A DNA stretch of 64,000 nt from positions 1-64,000 of the forward strand of contig CATKHK010000014.1 in assembly GCA_949751835.1 (NCBI GenBank). Reading direction: 5' to 3'. The notes below the pieces were generated by a model, which saw nothing but the letters and a program-made list of their open reading frames with translations, did not search any database and was not told the origin of the DNA. How positions within the stretch are numbered: position 1 is the stretch's first letter; each line of letters starts with the position of its first letter. The position numbers and the translations under genes are program-made. This document shows, piece by piece, positions 57,311-64,000 of the stretch. The DNA comes from Blepharisma japonicum (taxonomy: Eukaryota; Ciliophora; Heterotrichea; Heterotrichida; Blepharismidae).

Positions 57311-58441
57311 CATAATGATCTTAATGAACTTTAATATGGATGGCTTAATTTCTCATAGATTGTTTAACAATAATCCCTAATAATAAGTAATTTGATTAAC
57401 TTATATGCAAATTTATATATGCAATTTTTGATTGCTTATTTAGGGTGCTAAGGAAAATTTTCAGCTTACTCAATTAGAAGCTTTGATTTCACAAAATATA
57501 AGTTTTAAATACTCAATAATATTAAAATTAATGTATAATTCATGTTTACAATACTTTTGAATTATAAAATTAGCAAAATTTCATTATAATTTGATAAAAA
57601 AAAATATTCTCTTAAAAAAAACTAAAAAGGAAAAAATTTGTCATAAATTTTTATATTTTGAATGAAATATTTTCCTGGATCTTTTCTATATTTAAAAAGA
57701 AGGATTTGTCATCAATAATTTTTTTATCAGTGTAAACGAAATTCGATTGAATTTCATATCATTCAAAATAACTCAAAACTCTTTATTGGATAGTAGCATT
57801 TTATAAAATCGTTTTTATCCATCGTAGACTTGTTTTTGCATTTTTTTCTTCGTTTTTTTCTACCTAAAAAATTGTATTATGGGTTGGTTTTCATATAATT
57901 ATTCGTCAAAAAATGATTATTTGGTATAGAGTGCTAGGCTAGAAAATTATCCCTAAATGAAGAAAACTAGCAAGCATTATAGCAAGAGCTTATTCCGAGA
58001 TTTATGGTCGTTATCAGAAATTGATGACGGAGGAGGAGGTGAAGGTCCAGATGGTAGCTTTGACTAAAACTCCGAATTAACCGTGTTTTTGCACATTCAT
58101 CAGGTTTAAAGTTTATAAACTTTAGCAATGCTGAAAATCAATATTGGAATTAGTTCCAGCCATATTACGACCATAACTCAAAGGCTGATATTAAACTGAG
58201 AGAATTTGCCAATTTCTATTGGGAAAATTCATAAAGTGGGAATCTTTTTTAACAAATAAAATTCAAGGAGGATCACAGAAATATTTGCAATCCATGAATT
58301 ATATCAGCCCTAGCATTTTATTATTTGAGAACTGCAGTGCAATAAGGCTTTAGTATAGAGTTTTGGCAATGATATTCCACAAAAAAATTATATAAATTTA
58401 TAATGATTTATCGAGTTAAGTATGTGTTTACTAATAGGAAA
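57311..58441. other. Intergenic, gene-poor
   Basis: No known gene. A 36-codon plus-strand frame at 57957-58067 starts MKKTSKHYSKSLFRDLWSLS and ends in a Gly/Asp-rich tail. It may be a scrap of a larger gene, since coding-like sequence continues to ~58330 in broken frames. Confidence 0.35.
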
Positions 58442-58960
58442 TTAAGAATAATCATTAGGGAACCTTACAAAAGCTGGCGTACTTTCCAATTTGTATATAA
58501 GCCCAACTATCGGAGTTACTTCAATCTTCAATTTCACAGTTCCCGTTATACCTTTCAAGTTACTTTTCTTCGACCTCACAATATATTTCCCTTTTTCTTT
58601 TATCATATTCAAGTTAATCGCTGTTTTCTGATTTCTTCATATGATTTTATCCCACAAGGTGATTTGGTTCCTTTCTAAAGCATTATACTCCAGCTCTACA
58701 TAAAAAAATGCCAGCTTCACATTCCAATTAAAAATATCAGAAAAATTCCCTTTCAAATCAAAGGTCAATTCTGCTTCATCCCAGTTATTTGCTAAATTTT
58801 TTTTAAACTTTGTCACGTTTACATTAGAAATTGATGCAGAAAAACTATGATCTACCGCAAATGATGTAGCAAAGTTTATAGCAGCTAAAATGCCAATGAC
58901 AGTAACTCCAAAGAAAAATGATGAGTTAAACCTTGAAGTGACATTATGCATCATACCCAT
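58442..58960 (-). CDS. SPCS3: Signal peptidase complex subunit 3 (SPC22/23)
   Basis: ATG at 58958-58960 to TAA at 58442-58444, 172 aa. It matches SPCS3 throughout: a short cytosolic head with NVTSRFNS, one membrane span (~14-34, FFFGVTVIGILAAINFATSF), the luminal 'AELTFDLKGNFSDIFNWNVK' with the conserved FNWNVKLAFFYVELEY, 'NQITLWDKII', and a C-terminal beta domain ending 'FRFPND'-like (VRFPNDYS). TGA at 58637-58639 encodes Trp. In the ER membrane this subunit supports signal-peptide cleavage. It starts 34 bp after the stop of the AATF-like gene, in the same direction. Confidence 0.92.
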
Positions 58961-58994
58961 TTTTCTTTATTAGAAAATTTAGCACGTGTGAAAA

Positions 58995-59831
58995 TTAGAT
59001 TAAAGGGACATCTAAATAAACTTTTTCTGATTTGCCTTCTTCTTTGCGCCCGAAAAGAGTTTTGATAAGGGTGTTGTGCCTTGGCTCAAAATTTGTTGCG
59101 ATTGGCGTCATGAAATTTTGAAGTTTTTCATGAATATCAAATTTAAGTTTTCTATGTTTTGAGGAATGATGATGAGGCTTTTTAACTGTTTGCTTATGTA
59201 CAGGGACATCATTTGTTCTAGTTTCTCTTGCTAAAAATGCTTGTATGTCAAATTCTGTAAGCTTTTCTGATTCTTTTAGAGTTTGGTCTATAATGTCTCC
59301 ACCAATTTTCAAGTTTACCCTTGTGCTCCATTCCCTTGCCAATTCCGCCATCCAGTCCCATATGATTTCTGAATTATCGTCAATTCTTGACAATTTTTTC
59401 GGCTTTATCTTTTGTGAGGATAATTTGTATTGAAAATTCAGCAAAGACTTCAAAATTGTCCTCAGAGTTTTTCTGTATCCTTTTACGTTAGAAAACGATG
59501 AAATCCTGTGTAATTTTAATGAAAAATCAATCAGCTCCATATATAATTGCTTTTGTAATAAAAGCTGGTCTGCTTGATTCTTGTCTTTCTCTGAAATTTG
59601 TGATAGTCTTGATCTGTATTCATTATCCTCTGCTTCCAATTTTTCTAAGGATTCTTCTATTAATTGTGGCTGGGATACCCAAAGCTCGTCAATATAATTT
59701 TGGACTGCGCCTGTCTGTGGTTGGTCTTCATCAAGCTCTTCATCAATGCTTTCTAAGTATTGAGGCTTTTCCATTTCGTCAATGTCCATGTCGTAATGGT
59801 TATCGTGTGAATCTTTGAGCTTCCCTTTCAT
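58995..59831 (-). CDS. AATF: AATF/BFR2-family ribosome biogenesis factor
   Basis: ATG at 59829-59831 to TAA, 278 aa. The N terminus is acidic (about 1-45, many Asp/Glu). Helical residues ~75-140 match the AATF leucine-zipper region ('LLLQKQLYMELIDFSLKLHR'). The C terminus (~225-265) has the TRAUB domain: 'KHRKLKFDIHEKLQNFMTPI' and 'LIKTLFGRK', as in yeast Bfr2 and human AATF, where the parallel reads HEKLQNFM.PI...LFG. These proteins act in the nucleolus in early 40S subunit processing (SSU processome). It is shorter than yeast Bfr2 (~530 aa), mainly in the acidic part. Confidence 0.88.
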   Translation of the reverse strand: MKGKLKDSHDNHYDMDIDEMEKPQYLESIDEELDEDQPQTGAVQNYIDELWVSQPQLIEESLEKLEAEDNEYRSRLSQISEKDKNQADQLLLQKQLYMELIDFSLKLHRISSFSNVKGYRKTLRTILKSLLNFQYKLSSQKIKPKKLSRIDDNSEIIWDWMAELAREWSTRVNLKIGGDIIDQTLKESEKLTEFDIQAFLARETRTNDVPVHKQTVKKPHHHSSKHRKLKFDIHEKLQNFMTPIATNFEPRHNTLIKTLFGRKEEGKSEKVYLDVPLI

Positions 59832-60094
59832 ATGGTAAATTTATTATGGAAGTTTTATTAATAAAATGCTGACCTTTATTGAGTCCTTTTGACCGAAAGA
59901 CTTTTTTAAAGAAGTATAAACTATAGCATTTCAATTTTCAATAAGTTGCTATATAAATAAGTAATTTAAAAGAAAATCGAAAATCGGTCTATAAATATAA
60001 GAAACCTCATTCATAATAAAAGCAATTAGCCAAAACTTTTAAAATCTTAAACAAATTTCACAAAATTATTAAAAGTAACGTATATTAGCTAATA
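59832..60094. promoter_or_regulatory. Divergent promoter region
   Basis: 263 bp between head-to-head genes AATF (minus) and the armadillo gene (plus). AT-rich; no motif can be named. Confidence 0.4.
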
Positions 60095-62677
60095 ATGGGA
60101 ACAACTAAAAGTGCTCCTGAAAAATCCTCTGTCGAAGCCCTTTGTCAACAAATAATGCTCAACAAAGCTGAATCTCAATCTGGCCTTTCCATGACCAAGC
60201 TTATCCATCAATCTCTCCTCAGAGTCCTTCGAGATATGAACAACCCCGAAAAACGTAAAAACACAATTCAAGAGCTTAGCGGTGTCAAAGGTATCCCAGC
60301 GCTAATTGCTTGCTTAAACACAAAAGTACCTGGTGAAGAGCAAGGAAACATAATACAAAGCGAATCTGTAAAAATTTTTTATGAATTGATGATGGATGAC
60401 AAAGGGAAATTTGACATGCTTTTTTCTCACGATATCATACATGTAGTAAATCATCTTGCCTTATCAAATATTAAAGAATTTATATCGACACCTATAAGAA
60501 TAATGGTAAAATGTACAGAAGATAAAGGCTTATTGGAGAAATTAGAAACTGTGAACCCTTTATATACATTTAATACAGTGTTAGCGTCAACTATAGTAGA
60601 TACTCAAACTAAAGTAGAAGTGCTGATAGGGATTAAAAACTTAGCTTTGAAATTCAAAAAAGAATTCTTAACTAGAGGAATCGTAGCAACCTTATCAGGA
60701 ATTATGCTTAGTGAAAAATTACCTACTGAGAACATTATCAGGCTTGTGCTATCCTGCATTGCCATCATAATTGATGAAAAAAACATTTGCACCAGATTTA
60801 TCGATGAAGAAGTCATTGAAAAAATTAGACTCTTCTTGACGAGCAAAAACCCAGAAATCTTATGCTCCGCCACCCAATGCTTCCAGATTATGTGCAACTT
60901 CGAAAATGGTAGAGATGAAATCACTAAAGCAGACTTAATAAGCCTTAGAGAAATTTCTACAAGTAAGGACGAGGTTTCTTCTATATCAGCAAAGGCTGCA
61001 CTGCTAATTTTATGTCTAAATGAAGATAAACTTGCTTATTTCAAAAAGCACGGCTGACTAAATGATATTTTTTCTGGATTTAAAGATATGAAGAATAATA
61101 ATGGGAAATTGCAAATTGTGAATACCTTGAAACAGCTGTCTAAGGACTGCTTAAAATACACTTTATATGAGCTTTATCATTCCTTAATAGATCCTTTACT
61201 CATTCTTGTTCAAGATACAAGTGTTGCGGTACAGAATAGAGCATTAAGTATATTATTAAAATTGGTTATCAGAGGAGATGTCCAAACTGAGCTCGGCAAA
61301 GTAAATTCTTCAAAAATTCTTTTACAAACTTACCCAAGATTAAGAAGCATTAAGGAGAAATCAGCTTGCATATTAATTTTGGCCTTAATTAGCAACAATT
61401 ATTTGCCTTTGCTACAAGATATTAATTATGCTGAATTTTTTATAGGGAAGGCTAATCAATCTCGTGAAGAAATTGCTAGGGAGTGTGGGATTTCTAAACC
61501 AAGCACATCACAGTTAGAAATTATTGAAGAAATTGTAAAAATTAGTATGGTTACTTGTATAGCTTTACCTGAACAATATGTACAAACTGATATGAAATCG
61601 AAAATAAAATTTGTCTGCACTCAATGCAGAAGTCCTTCTCATTATATAAGAAATAGGTCAGCAGGGACTTTAAGTGTTTTAGCTAGTATAGGTTCTATTA
61701 GACATTTATTAGTAGGAAATGGTGTTATCGATGAACTTATGCTTCTGCTAAAGGATAAAAATGATAGTGTAGTCTGCCAAACTGCAAAAGCTATTATAAA
61801 CCTCTCAACAAGACCAGAAAATATTGAACTTTGGCTTAAATTAGACTCAACTTATGCAGTGGATGCTGCAAATCTGCATGTCCCTGAACAGACTATAGAA
61901 ATTGCTCCATTAAAAAAGAATGCAGGTCTTTATGTTATTTGGGGCAAAGAGTTTTCAATTGGGGATGCAATTTCGTTTAGGGATCTACCATTTGTACAAG
62001 CTTGGTCAATTTCTGTATGGTTTAGGGCGCCTTTAAATAAAACTAAGAGAAAAGCTAGCATTCTTGTACAAGGACAAACAGGTGCAGGAGCCATGGTCGC
62101 TTATCATAAAGGTGCAATAAAAAGTTTTGACCAAAAAACTGGGTATTTTATTACCTTATGGGATGGCATTGACAGTCTAGAAAAAGGCTGACATCATATG
62201 GCTGTTCTTAGGTCTGAAAACGGAAAAATGGAAGTCTTAATTAATGGGAAAAATCAACCAGAAAATATAAAAATCGTCAGTATAATGGAGCCTATGAAGT
62301 ATTTCGGCAACAGTAAGGCAGGAAATGAACCATTTGGATGTATTGCAGATTTAAGGATTTATACAAAAACTTTGGCGTATTCAGAAACAAAGGTGCTAGC
62401 TAAATATAATGAAAATGTGATAGACGGACTACCTGATAATATGATTGAATACGTCAATATTTGTGATGGAATTAACCATCTAATCCAGGCAATGGCCAAT
62501 ACAACTGATATAGTAAAGGTTGAGTTATGCCGTGCCTTAGCAAATTTATCGACTAAGTCTAGCTGCCGCGCAAGTATATTAAGGAATAATGGCTTGCCGA
62601 TACTTATAGATTGCATGAACTCGAAAAATGAATTTTTACGAGTTCAAGCTGCAAGATGTCTCGTTAATTTAGCATAA
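60095..62677 (+). CDS. Armadillo-repeat protein with an inserted LamG/concanavalin-like domain, probably N-myristoylated
   Basis: ATG to TAA, 860 aa, in-frame TGA at 61055-61057 and 62189-62191. N terminus MGTTKSAPEK fits N-myristoylation (Gly2, Ser6, following Lys/Pro). Residues ~30-600 are armadillo/HEAT-like helical repeats ('RNRSAGTLSVLASIGSIRHL', 'DSVVCQTAKAIINLSTRPEN'). Residues ~610-790 are a jelly-roll LamG-like domain ('VQAWSISVWFRAPLNKTK', 'GWHHMAVLRSENGKMEVLIN', 'FGCIADLRIYTKTLAYSE'), then another arm repeat ('KVELCRALANLSTKSSCRA', 'VQAARCLVNLA'). LamG-like folds usually sit outside cells, so one inside an arm protein is unusual. A scaffold at a membrane, perhaps ciliary, is plausible. 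Confidence 0.8.
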
Positions 62678-62702
62678 TTATATTTCAGTTATATATTTAA
62701 TT

Positions 62703-63788
62703 ATGGATTCTCGTAGATCAAATCCAAAATCAAAACGAAGCCAAGAAGGGTCAAAAACTTCTTCTCGGTCCCCTTCTCCACCTAAGGAAAAACCATCAGA
62801 CAGCCCAAAGGACAATATCATGAACTCGTTGTTGCAACCCCTAGAAGAAAAAATCCAAGAAGAAGTTAAAGAAGAGCTAAGAGAATCAGCCAAAAAAGGC
62901 TCAAAACGCAATAATATGCCAGAAGAAGAATTCCCAGAAAATATTGTAACTCCTACATCATTGGTTCCAGTGGAAAGTGAAGGTCCACACACATTTGTTA
63001 CGCAGAAAAAAGAGGAAGAAAAGCCTGGAGAAGCCCCATGGACTATAAATGATTTGTTGTTTCCTGGAGGAAAAGTAGCGAAACTGTGTAGGATTATGAA
63101 TCCGAGAAGTAAGGATATTAAGATTGGGGAGATTTTGAAAAGATGTGGGATAAATGAAAGTCTCCCTGTTATTATGCTGGCAGGAGCTGAAGGGGATCAG
63201 AAAGCTAGGCTGCTGATAGGAATTGCAAGGGCTGCGTATAGCACAGATGCAGTTATAATAGATAATGGGCTTAAAAGTGGAATCGAGCAAGCTTGTGCTC
63301 GCAAAAAAGTCCGCTTAATTGGTGTATGTCCTGAAGAATTAATTGTCTACCCTACCAAAGCTTCTAGTGGTGACCGTCTAGGAGAACTCAGTGCTGGGCA
63401 TTCTCATCTATTTATAGTAGGCTCTAAAGGAGACAACATGAGATGGGATAGCTGTGTCCCCTTGAAAATCGATTTAATTGAAAGAATTCGAAAAGGAAGA
63501 GGAGGCCCAGGCTCTTTTGCATGCCGAGCTATATGCGTGCTAGTTGGCGACAATTCAAACTGCTTATGGGAGGTAGAAAAAGCCATAAAAGCAGGGTGGC
63601 CTGTATTAGTTATTGAAGGGAGCCCAATAGGAAGAGAAGTGGCATCTATATTAAAAGGTGGGCATTCTACATTGGGCAAAAGTTTCCAAGAGGCTGTAAG
63701 AAATGGGAAGATTTTTATGTTCCCTGAATCTGGAACAGCTGAACACTTAGCATCGGCTGTGCATTTGCATCTTGCAGTAACTTTATAG
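62703..63788 (+). CDS. LSDAT / TRPM N-terminal-like (SLOG superfamily) protein
   Basis: ATG to TAG, 361 aa. Residues 1-110 are charged and disordered. Residues ~150-345 form a Rossmann-like domain of the LSDAT/SLOG group: 'PVIMLAGAEGDQKARLLIGI', DAVIIDNGLKSGIEQACARK, VRLIGVCPEE, 'ELSAGHSHLFIVGS', 'GSFACRAICVLVGDN' and 'GWPVLVIEGSPIGREVASIL'. SLOG domains bind nucleotides or nucleotide-derived ligands; in TRPM channels the same fold is the cytosolic head. No channel segment is present, so this is a soluble relative, probably a ligand sensor. It follows the arm gene by 25 bp. Confidence 0.78.
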   Translation: MDSRRSNPKSKRSQEGSKTSSRSPSPPKEKPSDSPKDNIMNSLLQPLEEKIQEEVKEELRESAKKGSKRNNMPEEEFPENIVTPTSLVPVESEGPHTFVTQKKEEEKPGEAPWTINDLLFPGGKVAKLCRIMNPRSKDIKIGEILKRCGINESLPVIMLAGAEGDQKARLLIGIARAAYSTDAVIIDNGLKSGIEQACARKKVRLIGVCPEELIVYPTKASSGDRLGELSAGHSHLFIVGSKGDNMRWDSCVPLKIDLIERIRKGRGGPGSFACRAICVLVGDNSNCLWEVEKAIKAGWPVLVIEGSPIGREVASILKGGHSTLGKSFQEAVRNGKIFMFPESGTAEHLASAVHLHLAVTL

Positions 63789-63893
63789 TTGATTTCTTTA
63801 TAAAAATAATACAATAATGATATTTAGCAATGATAGAAATAAATTTTGTATGCGGAATGATTTATTTTTAATTATTTTTCTTACTACTTTAGA

Positions 63894-64000
63894 TTATTTT
63901 TTTAATATTTGTTTCGCTTGCTCAGATGCTTCTAAAATATTAGGCTTGTCTATTGGCTGGATAATTTCATAGCAAGAATGTGCGCAGTCATCATCTTTTT
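63894..64000 (-). CDS. 3' end of a further minus-strand gene (partial)
   Basis: The frame enters at the window end and runs 34 sense codons to TAA at 63894-63896, with residues DDDCAHSCYEIIQPIDKP and ILEASEQAKQILKK. Coding-like composition, no family recognised. It converges with the LSDAT gene 105 bp away. Confidence 0.5.
   Translation of the reverse strand, partial: KDDDCAHSCYEIIQPIDKPNILEASEQAKQILKK

Overview
The window looks like nuclear DNA of a heterotrich ciliate, most likely Blepharisma or a close relative, probably macronuclear. Three things point there. In-frame TGA falls where tryptophan is conserved (for example the Asp-Val-Trp of the GSK3 kinase at 42206-42208), while TAA and TAG end genes. 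One gene needs a 16-nt GT-AG intron (55629-55644) to stay open. Conserved eukaryotic and ciliary genes sit 20-80 bp apart in very AT-rich DNA. No tRNA, rRNA, telomere repeat, CRISPR array or intact transposon was recognised. Every CDS below is read with TGA = Trp.

Region 1 (1-33.7 kb) is a minus-strand array of giant paralogues. The complete form, copy C (20279-29404, 3041 aa), joins a C2-like N terminus, an AIG1-like P-loop GTPase, a long helical middle, a SecA-type motor ATPase (TGEGKS, DEVD, GRSARQG) and a von Willebrand A domain with a MIDAS motif. Copy B (9223-17733) has lost its N terminus. Copy A (288-5990) has lost the SecA and vWA parts. Three further relics lie between and beside them. 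Each large unit also carries a small Sel1-repeat gene (intact in one unit, dead in the other) and an E2-fold gene without the catalytic cysteine. Bases ~8.4-18.9 kb and ~19.5-32.0 kb are tandem copies of one cassette.

Region 2 (34.2-42.6 kb) is a compact plus-strand run of ordinary genes: a coiled-coil protein, a probably N-myristoylated WWE-like protein, a B-box/Kelch protein, an RPGRIP1-like ciliary transition-zone protein, a TPR co-chaperone-like protein and a GSK3/shaggy kinase.

Region 3 (42.6-58.4 kb) is gene-poor and repetitive. It holds a lysine-rich histone H1-like gene and its broken copy, three near-identical secreted GH25 lysozyme genes plus a dead fourth, a misplaced 3' piece of the GSK3 gene, and a secreted cysteine-rich protein gene with at least two relic fragments. 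The upstream flanks of the three intact lysozyme genes end at the same short sequence, so they were probably copied as a unit.

Region 4 (58.4-64 kb) is compact again: signal peptidase subunit SPCS3 and ribosome-biogenesis factor AATF/BFR2 on the minus strand, then an armadillo/LamG-like protein and an LSDAT (TRPM N-terminal-like) protein on the plus strand, and the 3' tip of one more minus-strand gene.
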